Assembly: GCA_017442855.1 (NCBI GenBank)
Contig: JAFSPM010000045.1
Span: forward strand, 1-64,000
Direction of reading: 5' to 3'
Origin: Bacteroidaceae bacterium
GTDB taxonomy: Bacteria; Bacteroidota; Bacteroidia; Bacteroidales; Bacteroidaceae
DNA: 64,000 nucleotides
This document shows positions 54,945 through 62,918 of the stretch, in pieces (the stretch's first letter is position 1; every line of letters begins with the position of its first letter). The notes beneath the pieces were generated by a model that searched no databases, was not told the origin of the DNA, and saw nothing but the letters and a program-made list of their open reading frames with translations. A program made the position numbers and the translations under genes.

Positions 54945-55050
54945 GCTGCTCCCCTGGTATAGCCTCTCCTCTGTTGCTCCCCTGGTATAGCCTCTCCTCA
55001 GCTGCTCCCCTGGTATAGCTCCTTCTCAGCTGCTCCCCTGGTTAGGGGAG
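54945..55050. repeat. 28-bp tandem repeat, 3.5 copies, with hairpins
   Basis: Units GCTGCTCCCCTGGTATAGCC... of 28 bp at 54945-54972, 54973-55000 and 55001-55028, plus a partial fourth that runs into GCTCCCCT-GGTT-AGGGGAGC (perfect 8-bp stem). A separate CCTCCCC/GGGGAGG hairpin precedes it near 54913. It fills the gap after the dihydroorotase gene. Confidence 0.8.
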
Positions 55051-55073
55051 CTGTCAGCTTGCTGACTGAGGGG

Positions 55074-56411
55074 TTAATGGTTAATGGTCAATTCTTCCCC
55101 TCTAATATCTTCTATCGGAGCGCCATCAGCAAACGCCAAACGACCATTCACAAACGTCCGTTCTACTTTCCAATTGAAGCTGTGCCCCTCAAGAGGACTC
55201 CATTTGCATTTGCTTTGCAGGACCTCTGGCGTAACTTCCCAGGTGGTGTTTGTCCTCACTAACACCAGGTCGGCCTGATAGCCAGGACGGATAAACCCAC
55301 GCTTCTCGATGTGATAGAGCAGGGCAGGGTTGTGGCACATCTTCTGCACCACCGTATCGAGGCTGATAACACCCTTGTCCACCAACTCCAGCATGCAGTT
55401 CAGCGAGAACTGAATGCTGGGCATGCCAGACATTGCCTTCAGGGCACCCCCCTGTTTCTCACTCAGCAAGTGCGGAGCATGATCGGTAGCCACCGTATCG
55501 AGCCGTTGGGTGTTCAAAGCTTGTTGCAAAGCCACTTGGTCGCCCATGCTCTTTACGGCAGGATTACACTTTATCTTAGCTCCTAATGTTTGATAATCAG
55601 TATCGTTAAACATCAGATGAGAGATACACACCTCCCCTGTAATGCGTTTCTGTGTCAATGGCTCATCAGACAGCAATGCCAATTCGCGAGCTGTAGAAAT
55701 ATGAGCGATATGCAGACGAGTCCCCGTTTCCTGCGCCAACTCTACCGCCAACTTCGACGAGAGCCAGCAAGCCTCCTCAGAGCGGATCATGGGGTGCATG
55801 CTGATGGGTGCATCACCATCAGGCCCCTTGTATTTTGCCGTATTCTCACTGATGGTATGCTGGTCTTCGCAATGTGCCATAATCAACATGTCCGTACCCC
55901 CAAAGATGTGGCGCAGACTCTCTTTTCTGTCCACCAGCATATTGCCCGTGCTCGAACCCATGAACAGCTTGATGCCAGGCACACGATGTTTGTCTAACTT
56001 GTCGAACAAGTCATAGTTGGTGTTGGTCGCTCCGAAATAGCAACTGTAGTTCACCAGACTATGCTGAGCAAAGTTCTCCATCTTCGCCTCCCAAGCCTCC
56101 AGCGTAGTGGTTTGTGGGTTCGTATTCGGCATATCCATCACCGATGTCACCCCCCCAGCCACAGCAGCCCTGCTCTCCGAAGTAATGTCCGCCTTGTGTG
56201 TCAGTCCAGGATCACGAAAATGCACATGCGAGTCAATGACGCCAGGAAGCAAGTAACAACCATTGCCATCTATCACAGTGTCGAAGTCCTCCAAATTATA
56301 GACCTCCCCCTCTACGATGGCCGAAATTACTTCCCCCTCCACGATGACGGCACCCAAGAATTGTCTGCCCTCATTCACTATTGTCACATGATGTATCAGT
56401 GTCCTTTGCAT
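55074..56411 (-). CDS. pyrC: dihydroorotase
   Basis: 445 residues of the amidohydrolase family. Zinc ligands: HVHFRDPG near residue 62 and later AHCEDQHT and RLHIAHISTARE; carboxylated Lys in GIKLFMGSSTG; catalytic Asp in DTVATDHAPHLLSEK. The enzyme closes carbamoyl-aspartate to dihydroorotate in pyrimidine synthesis. It is the long, type I-like form. Alternative is allantoinase, but LTHKADITSESRAAVAGGVT and the context favour dihydroorotase. Confidence 0.92.
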   Translation of the reverse strand: MQRTLIHHVTIVNEGRQFLGAVIVEGEVISAIVEGEVYNLEDFDTVIDGNGCYLLPGVIDSHVHFRDPGLTHKADITSESRAAVAGGVTSVMDMPNTNPQTTTLEAWEAKMENFAQHSLVNYSCYFGATNTNYDLFDKLDKHRVPGIKLFMGSSTGNMLVDRKESLRHIFGGTDMLIMAHCEDQHTISENTAKYKGPDGDAPISMHPMIRSEEACWLSSKLAVELAQETGTRLHIAHISTARELALLSDEPLTQKRITGEVCISHLMFNDTDYQTLGAKIKCNPAVKSMGDQVALQQALNTQRLDTVATDHAPHLLSEKQGGALKAMSGMPSIQFSLNCMLELVDKGVISLDTVVQKMCHNPALLYHIEKRGFIRPGYQADLVLVRTNTTWEVTPEVLQSKCKWSPLEGHSFNWKVERTFVNGRLAFADGAPIEDIRGEELTINH

Positions 56412-56585
56412 AGCTATCTATCTTATTCTTTCAAAAGCCAAAGATACATCATATAATTTGAATAATGAAAGAAAGTTCGAAAAAACTAAAAACCATTTGT
56501 CTTATTATTCTTGTTTTTTCAACAGTATTATATCATATAGTTCTGCGTTGTTTTTAACTTTCAAAAGTAAAAAATGAGTAGATTA

Positions 56586-56617
56586 TTTGTTTTTTCAAAG
56601 TGAAATATATATATTTG
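56586..56617 (+). promoter_or_regulatory. promoter of the DUF4143 ATPase gene
   Basis: TTTG at 56586-56589, 20 nt, TATATTTG at 56610-56617. Start predicted near 56624, after an earlier in-frame ATG at 56600, so translation should begin at ATG 56636. Confidence 0.75.
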
Positions 56618-56635
56618 CATGCAAAAGCGTACGAA

Positions 56636-57829
56636 ATGGATAGATTGTATAAGACTTATGGCCGCCTGCTTGCGGAAACGAATTCGAGTTTTACCAGGTA
56701 TCTTTATGAAAAGATAAACTGGGATAATAGGTTAATAGTGATTAAAGGTGCTAAGGGAGTCGGCAAGACAACGATGCTCCTTCAGCATATCCTACGCACA
56801 TTTAAGGACAAGCAGAAGGCTCTTTATGCATCACTTGATCATATCTGGTTTGCTAATCATTCAATTCTTGACTTGGCAGAATATCACTATACGCATGGTG
56901 GTACTCACTTGTTTCTGGACGAGGTACATAAGTACAAAGGGTGGCAACAAGAAATCAAAAACATCTATGATTCCTATCCGCAGTTACACATCGTGGTAAC
57001 AGGTTCATCTATGCTGAAATTGGAGGAGTCGCTGATGGGTGATCTTTCGCGCCGTCATCGCCAATACACCCTTGAGGGATTGTCATTCAGGGAATACCTG
57101 CAGTTGGAGCAAGTAGTTCAGTTGCCTGTTCTCTCTTTAGAAACGATTCTGATCGACCATTTCATGCAGGCATCAGAAATCACGTCGAAGGTTAAGGTGC
57201 TGCATCATTTTGAGAAATATCTTGAAACGGGTTATTATCCCTTTTATCGCGAGGAAGGAGACGGTTTTGTTGACCGCCTACAGCAGGTGATAGAAACCAT
57301 CGTTACCAGCGAGATACCCTCGGTGAGCAATATTGAATACGATTCTGTCTATAAGGCCAAGCAGCTACTGGCGGTATTGGCAGAAAGTTCGCCTTACACC
57401 TTGAACATATCTGGACTCTGCGTCACGTTACAAGCATCACGCAATAATGTGTTGAAACTCATCGACCTGATGGATAAGGCGGCATTGGTGCGCCGACTTT
57501 ATTCTGTTGATACTGGGATGAACATGCTGACGAAGCCTGAAAAGGTTCTGTTCTACAATACAAACTTGATGCACTGTCTGACCCCACATGTCGATGAAGG
57601 GACAATGCGTGAGACATATTTTGCATCGCAGGTGGGTGTCGGTCACAAACTATCAATGCCTAAACAAGGTGATTTGATTGTAGATGGAAGATGGCTTTTT
57701 GAAGTAGGAGGAAAGAATAAAGGTTTCAAACAGATTAAAGGAATTGAAGACAGCTACGTTGTTAGCGATGGTATCGATATAGGTCACGGCAAGAAGATTC
57801 CGCTTTGGCTTTTTGGTCTGCTCTATTAA
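56636..57829 (+). CDS. DUF4143-type AAA ATPase
   Basis: About 397 residues. Walker A GAKGVGKTTMLLQ near residue 43 and Walker B HLFLDEVHKYKGWQQEIKN, then VVTGSSMLKLEESLMGDLSR and SFREYL, the standard blocks of AAA_14/DUF4143 ATPases, ending in a nuclease-like DUF4143 domain (LIVDGRWLFEVGGKNKGFKQ). Such genes are common accessory genes in Bacteroidales, of unknown role, and are often transferred. Its stop lies only ~9 bp before what looks like a residual cas1 3' end, so it seems to occupy the site of lost cas genes. Confidence 0.88.
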   Translation: MDRLYKTYGRLLAETNSSFTRYLYEKINWDNRLIVIKGAKGVGKTTMLLQHILRTFKDKQKALYASLDHIWFANHSILDLAEYHYTHGGTHLFLDEVHKYKGWQQEIKNIYDSYPQLHIVVTGSSMLKLEESLMGDLSRRHRQYTLEGLSFREYLQLEQVVQLPVLSLETILIDHFMQASEITSKVKVLHHFEKYLETGYYPFYREEGDGFVDRLQQVIETIVTSEIPSVSNIEYDSVYKAKQLLAVLAESSPYTLNISGLCVTLQASRNNVLKLIDLMDKAALVRRLYSVDTGMNMLTKPEKVLFYNTNLMHCLTPHVDEGTMRETYFASQVGVGHKLSMPKQGDLIVDGRWLFEVGGKNKGFKQIKGIEDSYVVSDGIDIGHGKKIPLWLFGLLY

Positions 57830-57831
57830 GG

Positions 57832-57918
57832 ATATATATAGAAAGAATATCACTTACATATTATCGCTGCTTTATGGGCAGTAAGGATATTGAACAATAC
57901 CCTAAGTTTGAGATATGA
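57832..57918 (+). pseudogene. probable 3' remnant of cas1 coupled to cas2
   Basis: A frame opening right after the ATPase stop reads ...ERISLTYYRCFMGSKDIE then QYPKFEI and ends in TGA (57916-57918), which overlaps the cas2 ATG (57915-57917) as ATGA. Overlapping stop/start is the usual cas1-cas2 arrangement, so this is likely the tail of cas1. Only ~28 codons remain. The assignment to cas1 rests on position and the overlap, not on a clear motif. Confidence 0.45.
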
Positions 57919-58187
57919 TAATTATTAGTTATGATATTAAAGACGATAAACTGAGGACACGATTCGCCAAGATGTTGCGATCACAAGGTGCAATACGCCT
58001 GCAGTTCTCAGTTTATGAGGTGAACAATACTCAGCGTGTTATTGACAACATCAAGACAAAGATTGTCGGAACATACAGCAAGCTGTTCACTGGCGCTGAC
58101 AGCGTTATGATATTCAATACATCTAAAGAAAGTGTTCAAAAGTTCGGTAATGCAATCCATCGTGATTCTGAAGTGGTGTACTTTTGA
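57915..58187 (+). CDS. cas2: CRISPR-associated endoribonuclease Cas2
   Basis: 90 residues: MIIISYDIKDDKLRTRFAKM then LRSQGAIRLQFSVYEV, the ferredoxin-like fold of Cas2 with the DI-x-DD strand and the Q-x-SVYE strand. Asp in the first strand is the usual metal ligand. Cas2 joins two Cas1 dimers in the spacer-integration complex. Here no cas1, cas4 or cas12a is nearby, so spacer acquisition from this locus is unlikely. It lies 160 bp upstream of a type V-A-like array. Confidence 0.9.
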   Translation: MIIISYDIKDDKLRTRFAKMLRSQGAIRLQFSVYEVNNTQRVIDNIKTKIVGTYSKLFTGADSVMIFNTSKESVQKFGNAIHRDSEVVYF

Positions 58188-58305
58188 AACAAACCTCGGT
58201 CTCTACATGTTTTTGAGTATGACAAAAATGCTGGTTTATAGAGAGATATTAGATGTTGAGTGATGGGGTGGGGTGTAATTGCTCTTTGAAATAATTCCAT
58301 ATTTT

Positions 58306-58337
58306 CTTGACTGTTAACAAAAAAAATGATACCTTTG
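58306..58337 (+). promoter_or_regulatory. CRISPR leader promoter
   Basis: CTTG at 58306-58309, 20 nt, TACCTTTG at 58330-58337. The predicted start (~58344) falls a few bases before the first repeat (58348), as expected for an array transcribed from its leader. The 160-bp leader after cas2 is AT-rich with no ORF. Confidence 0.65.
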
Positions 58338-58347
58338 TCAAATGTTA

Positions 58348-58513
58348 GGCTATAGGCCACTAATAATTTCTACTATCGTAGATATGTGATACGATACAAT
58401 GCCCTGCCTTTTGGCTATAGGCCACTAATAATTTCTACTATCGTAGATCCTGATCACGTGTGTTCAACGCCATGCCGGGCTATAGGCCACTAATAATTTC
58501 TACTATTGTAGAT
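58348..58513 (+). CRISPR. type V-A-like CRISPR array, 3 repeats and 2 spacers
   Basis: Three 36-bp repeats at 58348-58383, 58413-58448 and 58478-58513 separated by two 29-bp spacers (58384-58412 and 58449-58477). Each repeat begins GGCTATAGGCC and ends AATTTCTACTATCGTAGAT, the crRNA handle of Cas12a (UCUAC/GUAGA stem, 4-nt loop). The third repeat differs by one base in the loop (TATT for TATC), as is common at the leader-distal end. The effector gene is absent from the window. cas2 lies just upstream. Confidence 0.95.
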
Positions 58514-58553
58514 ATCTTCCTCGCTCCACTCTTGTAAGACAAAGATTAGCGAG

Positions 58554-58973
58554 ATGACTGGTGCAAAGGTGCTGACTCCTCGAAGTAGCACGCCAGTAAA
58601 GAGCGAGGAAGAGCCAGAAGAAGTGGCACCTCATGTGCCAACAAAGCACATCGAGAATGCGACGAAAGGCATGAAAGTGACGTTCCCTGATGGTACCGTC
58701 ATCTAGCATCGCCAAGCTATCAACACCTTCATCGATGCTCTTAGGGAAATTGGTCTGGAGCGCATCCCTGCCGTAGGCATCCAGCATGGTAATGGCTATA
58801 ATCTCGTCAGCAAAAATAAACGTCCCACAATGCTAGGCCGCATCTGGCAGCATGAATGTGATGGCTGGTACATCTATTCCAACATCAGCACTTGCACCAA
58901 AGCCGAAGACCTAAAGCGTATCTCTGACCATTATCATCAAAGGCTAAAGATAGAAGATGGCAAGCCTAGATAG
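58554..58973 (+). pseudogene. unrecognised gene with an in-frame TAG stop
   Basis: From ATG 58554 the frame codes MTGAKVLTPRSSTPVKSEEE... then KVTFPDGTVI, hits TAG at 58704-58706 (codon 51), and continues in frame for 88 codons (HRQAINTFIDALREIGLERI ... HECDGWYIYSNISTCTKAED ... RISDHYHQRLKIEDG) to TAG at 58971. The two parts clearly belong together; a C-to-T change of CAG would explain it. I cannot name the family. The 5' end abuts the last CRISPR repeat (40 bp), and the frame is open up to the repeat, so the true start may be lost. Confidence 0.7.
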
Positions 58974-58988
58974 ATAAAGAAAAACAAA

Positions 58989-59021
58989 TCCGCCCTTGCA
59001 AGAGCAGAATGCAAGGGCGGA
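58989..59021 (-). terminator. terminator of the toxin-antitoxin operon
   Basis: TCCGCCCTTGCA (58989-59000) pairs perfectly with TGCAAGGGCGGA (59010-59021), 9-nt loop, and on the minus strand is followed by TTTGTTTTTC. It lies 4 bp past the antitoxin stop. Confidence 0.85.
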
Positions 59022-59025
59022 TGAA

Positions 59026-60009
59026 TTATATTGCTTTTAGTGTGAACGCCATACCAAAGTTAATCATCTGTCCGCTATCTACATATTTTTGCCAAGCGTC
59101 TTCATTGTGGCTGATATCAGAAATCTTGGTGGAGTTTTCTGACTTGAAACGCTGATAGATAGTCTCCAGTATTTTCAGTTCGTCATCTGTAAATTCTGCA
59201 AGGTCTGGAGATAGGGTAGAAACGAGTTTGGTTCCCTCTGCGCCTGAATCAAAATGCACTATTTCTTGCTGGATGTCATCATAGAAACTGTATATTCTGT
59301 CCCAACGAACGGGAACAGGATCACGTTGGATGGCTTTATATGCAAGACCGCTCATGCCCTTGCTCGTCATCTTATAACTATAGAAATCGGTATAGAACAA
59401 CAGTTTGTTCATCATGGTGAAGAACACTCCATTATACCTCTCTATGTAGAAAAGGATGATGTTCTTAAGTTTGCTGATGGACTGGGTTGCATAGCCGTTG
59501 AAAATGTCCCTGCGAGTGCCGTTGAAAATGTAGTCCATGAAAAACACTTCATTGGCATCCGTCTTGAAAGCTTTCACCTTATTAAGTATCTTGATATATT
59601 CGTCTTCCTCAAATTGGTTTCTGGCATTGAGGACGAAACTCTCAAAGATGTGAGGATCCTGAATGGACATCAGAATCTTTCCGTTGGCCTCGCTGGGCAT
59701 ATCTCCATTTTCATATAAACGATACTGGTTATCGCCAAATCCAAGAATCTGTGACATCTTGGATGCGGGCAAACCATAGCGCTGACGAATTCGCTTGATT
59801 TCGTCAGGGAAGGGGATTCCGTATTTGGCTCGGTACTGGTTGTAAACTTGGCCAATATTCACTTCATCTAATGCAGTCGTGGTGAAACGTTCCTTTGTTT
59901 CATCACATTCATAGAACTGATGTATGTATTGGAACTTTTCCTTACGGAATGTCAGTTCTGCTAATTCTTGTCGGAGGGTTGCATGGCCTCCTGAAAATGG
60001 GCTTTGCAT
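59026..60009 (-). CDS. MqsA-like HTH and Panacea (SocA/DUF4065) antitoxin
   Basis: 327 residues. Residues ~60-120 form an XRE-type HTH (FPDEIKRIRQRYGLPASKMS, then QILGFGDNQYRLYENGDMPS). The C-terminal ~190 residues (KNIILFYIERYNGVFFTMMN; LLFYTDFYSYKMTSKGMSGL; YKAIQRDPVPVRWDRIYSFY) are the Panacea/SocA domain. This domain neutralises many unrelated toxins in bacterial toxin-antitoxin pairs. The HTH probably autoregulates the operon. It starts 8 bp after the small upstream gene, which is the expected toxin. Confidence 0.87.
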   Translation of the reverse strand: MQSPFSGGHATLRQELAELTFRKEKFQYIHQFYECDETKERFTTTALDEVNIGQVYNQYRAKYGIPFPDEIKRIRQRYGLPASKMSQILGFGDNQYRLYENGDMPSEANGKILMSIQDPHIFESFVLNARNQFEEDEYIKILNKVKAFKTDANEVFFMDYIFNGTRRDIFNGYATQSISKLKNIILFYIERYNGVFFTMMNKLLFYTDFYSYKMTSKGMSGLAYKAIQRDPVPVRWDRIYSFYDDIQQEIVHFDSGAEGTKLVSTLSPDLAEFTDDELKILETIYQRFKSENSTKISDISHNEDAWQKYVDSGQMINFGMAFTLKAI

Positions 60010-60017
60010 AATCGTCC

Positions 60018-60362
60018 TTATTTAAATGGGTAATTCATTGGGTGTTCTGCTATGTGAAATGAAATACATAATGCACTCGCTCCCTTGCCCAACGTAATCT
60101 TAATATAAACTTCCTGTCCTTTTACATCTTTTCCAAAGACCCACATTTCACCGCATTGGTTGAGTGTGTCAATGACAGGTCCTTCAGAGTAGTCATGGAC
60201 TTCAAGATTAATGATGATGGTGTCACGGTACTTTGGAGTGATTTCCAAATCGACCAGTGTCTGGGCATTCTTACCTCTGTCATCTCTATATATGATTCCG
60301 AAGACTTTGATTTTTTCCTTCATTTGATAAAGGAACCTTTGCACTTCTTCTTTTGTTGCCAT
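60018..60362 (-). CDS. toxin of the Panacea pair, MqsR-like
   Basis: 114 residues. The end KVYIKITLGKGASALCISFH then AEHPMNYPFK-type (here VYIKITLG ... LCISFHIAEHPMNYPF) matches MqsR-like toxins of Bacteroidetes, whose relatives cut mRNA as ribonucleases. A core of beta strands with the charged YRDDRGKN loop is visible. It lies first in the operon with a consensus promoter, upstream of a Panacea antitoxin. Toxicity and mechanism are inferred from family and context. Confidence 0.75.
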   Translation of the reverse strand: MATKEEVQRFLYQMKEKIKVFGIIYRDDRGKNAQTLVDLEITPKYRDTIIINLEVHDYSEGPVIDTLNQCGEMWVFGKDVKGQEVYIKITLGKGASALCISFHIAEHPMNYPFK

Positions 60363-60388
60363 TTAGATGCTTTAATTCAATTCTGCTG

Positions 60389-60419
60389 CAAAATTAAACT
60401 TTTTAGTTGAGATATCAAA
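60389..60419 (-). promoter_or_regulatory. promoter of the toxin-antitoxin operon
   Basis: Minus strand: TTTG (60416-60419), exactly 19 nt, TAATTTTG (60389-60396). Start near 60382, 20 nt before the toxin ATG. Confidence 0.82.
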
Positions 60420-60502
60420 GAAAAATGACTAATATTTTATGATAAAGTTGAAAAGTATTTGTTTCTCCAACTTGGAATCCAACAGCCATTGGACTTGGCC
60501 AT

Positions 60503-61534
60503 CTATTCTGCAGCAATAATCAATCCAATCACCTCCGAGTAGCTCTTCCTACCAGCCTCCACCTTGTTGTATTTTAAGTACAAGTCGTACAGATAGTCCT
60601 GCACCTTGCCAAAGTTTTCGTTGTATTTCGCTTCCCAATAAGTCATATCAGACGCTAGTAGCGACTTGATTTCAGGTCGCAGATCCTCATACAGCGCATT
60701 ATAGTCGCCCTCGCTCAGCAGCATCCTGGCATTGTTGAACACATGTCCTAAGATTGAGTAATACCCACTAAAGCGGATGCCCTTGTCCGTCGATTGCGTG
60801 GTGGCCAGATAAGCGTAGAAGTTCGCCTCACCCTCCGACGTAATGCCCTGCAAGTGCGCATATTCATGCGCATAGGTAGCAGCATAGTCGTGCGGCAACA
60901 CATCACCGTTCAGGGTAAACTCACAGAAGAACGGCGCCATGCTTCCTGTTACCCCCACCATCGAAGCCAGAGGTGTGTAGAGCATGGTCTTGACTTGCGG
61001 ATTTACGATGCGAATGCGGTTGACCCCTTGCAACTTATAAGCCGCCATCACATTCTCCTTCACCTTCTCCACATCCTTAGTCTCCACCATTGTATAGTTG
61101 CTGTTCAGTGCCTCGATATATCGTTTGGCAAAGTCCTTGAACAACTGTTCGTCGTAAGCCACAGGTGCCGTGTTGGTGCGTTGGTAGTAGTTCGGTTGTC
61201 CATAGTTCAACCCCCAAGCCCAGTAAAACCACACAAACAGCCAAAGCAAGTACTCTACCACATTCCCCATCACCCTCCAGAACTTCTTCTTGGGATGCAC
61301 CAAAGCATAGAGCGGGTAGAGGACGATCCAGGCGATGCTCAGCATCACCAGTACCTCACTGATGCTGAAAGGAATCCATGAAGAGAGGTTCGCCAGTGCC
61401 GTACCCACCCACGGATAGATATGCTTTGCATACAGCTCGTTACCCCCTGGCACCACCATCATTGCAATGGTAGCCACCAGCAAGATCCCCAATATCCATC
61501 TCCTATAGTTCGTTTTATGCTGTTTGCTTTTCAT
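60503..61534 (-). CDS. DUF3810 membrane-anchored zinc metallopeptidase-like protein
   Basis: 343 residues. Three hydrophobic helices in the first 120 residues (ILGILLVATIAMMVVPGG; SEVLVMLSIAWIVLYPLYAL; VVEYLLWLFVWFYWAWGLNY) then a soluble domain with TYAHEYAHLQGITSEGEANF, an HExxH motif plus a downstream Glu. This is the DUF3810 family, uncharacterised but likely a zinc peptidase. TATCTTTG at 61583-61590 (minus) may be its -7 box. Confidence 0.85.
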   Translation of the reverse strand: MKSKQHKTNYRRWILGILLVATIAMMVVPGGNELYAKHIYPWVGTALANLSSWIPFSISEVLVMLSIAWIVLYPLYALVHPKKKFWRVMGNVVEYLLWLFVWFYWAWGLNYGQPNYYQRTNTAPVAYDEQLFKDFAKRYIEALNSNYTMVETKDVEKVKENVMAAYKLQGVNRIRIVNPQVKTMLYTPLASMVGVTGSMAPFFCEFTLNGDVLPHDYAATYAHEYAHLQGITSEGEANFYAYLATTQSTDKGIRFSGYYSILGHVFNNARMLLSEGDYNALYEDLRPEIKSLLASDMTYWEAKYNENFGKVQDYLYDLYLKYNKVEAGRKSYSEVIGLIIAAE

Positions 61535-61676
61535 ATAGTCCTTGTTCTTGTATTGTTAGCCGAGTTTGATGATTCTTTTTTGCAAAGATAGAAATAAATG
61601 AGGAAAAATTGCAGGAAATTATTAATTTTGCAGCAAGCACGGTAATGACCTTATCTGTGTGTAATCAAACAGAGCT

Positions 61677-62858
61677 ATGAACATCATGAGAACATTGACA
61701 ATCATTGCCGTAGGGTTGTTCATGACAACTGCATCGGCACAAGAGAACGTGCAGCCACAGGTTATCATATCATACGAAGGCAAGTCCGTTACAACTGAAG
61801 GAAAGACCTTTACAACGCTGAAGGAACTCCCGATAACGAGTGTGAAGAACCAGTATCGCAGTGGTACATGCTGGGACTTCGCTACGCTGGGTTATTTAGA
61901 GAGTGAGATACTGCGTAAGACAGGCAAGACCTACGACCTGTGCGAGATGTTTGTGGTAAACAAAGACTATATGGATTGCGCCACGCATTATGTGCGCATG
62001 CATGGCTATAGCCAGATTTCGGAGGGTGGCTCTTGTGAAGATGTGCTTGAGGTGATTCGCCAGCATGGCATCTGTCCTGAGGAAGCTATGCCTGCACCAG
62101 GTTCGCTGACAGGCGACTCGTTGGCAAACTTCAAGGTGTTTTTCCCCGAACTGGAACGTACCGTCAGTAGCATCGTATGGAATGAGGGGAAGCTCGAGCT
62201 GAACCGATTTACTACAGAAGAGCAGGCCCCTTTGAGAAACCCAGCACCCAAGCCACATTGGCAAGATAGCGTGCAAGCCGTCATCGACCAGTATGTAGGA
62301 GCATGCCCTGAGACATTTGTTTATGAAGGAAAGATGTACACCCCGAAGACCTTCGCAGAAAGCCTTGGCCTCGACCTCAACGACTATGTGAGTCTGACCA
62401 GCTACACCCATCATCCATTCAACCAGTGGTTTGTCATCGAGTCACCCTATAAATGGCGACTCAAGCCCAGCTACAACATCCCCATCGAGCAATTGATGGA
62501 TATCCTCGACCAGACACTGGATGCAGGCTATACAGTAGCTTGGGGAGGCGATGTCTCAGGCGATTTCTATCGTAACCAGTCGCTGGCCTACTTGCCCGAT
62601 GGAGTGACACCTACCCAGGAGATGCGTCAAGAGCAGTGGAACAACTGGGAGTTTACCTACGACCACGTAATGCTGATATATGGCAAGGCCGTCGATGAGC
62701 AAGGCAAGCCCTATTATCTGGTCAAGAACTCTTGGGGAACGAACTATCCGTACAAAGGCACCTGGTACATGTCGCGCGACTACATCGCACTTAACACTAC
62801 CTACTTGTTCTTAAACCGTCACGCCCTTTCTGCAGATCTCCAGAAAGTTGTAGCGTAA
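61677..62858 (+). CDS. secreted C1-type cysteine peptidase (aminopeptidase C / bleomycin hydrolase-like)
   Basis: 393 residues with signal peptide (MRTLTIIAVGLFMTTASA-Q from an ATG at 61686). Catalytic Cys in QYRSGTCWDFATLGYLESEI, His in TYDHVMLIYG, Asn in VKNSWGTNYPYKGTWYMS: the papain-like C1B triad. E. coli-type PepC is cytosolic and ~450 residues; this secreted variant is usual in Bacteroidales and adds to the several peptidases of the window. TAATTTTG at 61623-61630 is a plausible -7 box. Confidence 0.9.
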   Translation: MNIMRTLTIIAVGLFMTTASAQENVQPQVIISYEGKSVTTEGKTFTTLKELPITSVKNQYRSGTCWDFATLGYLESEILRKTGKTYDLCEMFVVNKDYMDCATHYVRMHGYSQISEGGSCEDVLEVIRQHGICPEEAMPAPGSLTGDSLANFKVFFPELERTVSSIVWNEGKLELNRFTTEEQAPLRNPAPKPHWQDSVQAVIDQYVGACPETFVYEGKMYTPKTFAESLGLDLNDYVSLTSYTHHPFNQWFVIESPYKWRLKPSYNIPIEQLMDILDQTLDAGYTVAWGGDVSGDFYRNQSLAYLPDGVTPTQEMRQEQWNNWEFTYDHVMLIYGKAVDEQGKPYYLVKNSWGTNYPYKGTWYMSRDYIALNTTYLFLNRHALSADLQKVVA

Positions 62859-62918
62859 TAGAGACCTGTAAAGTGTTGTTGAAAAGAATATTCAAGTTTA
62901 ACTAAAATAGTTGTTATT

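Noticed and set aside
54283..54945. 220-codon plus-strand ORF
   Set aside because: Antisense to the TIM-barrel lipoprotein gene; no recognisable features.
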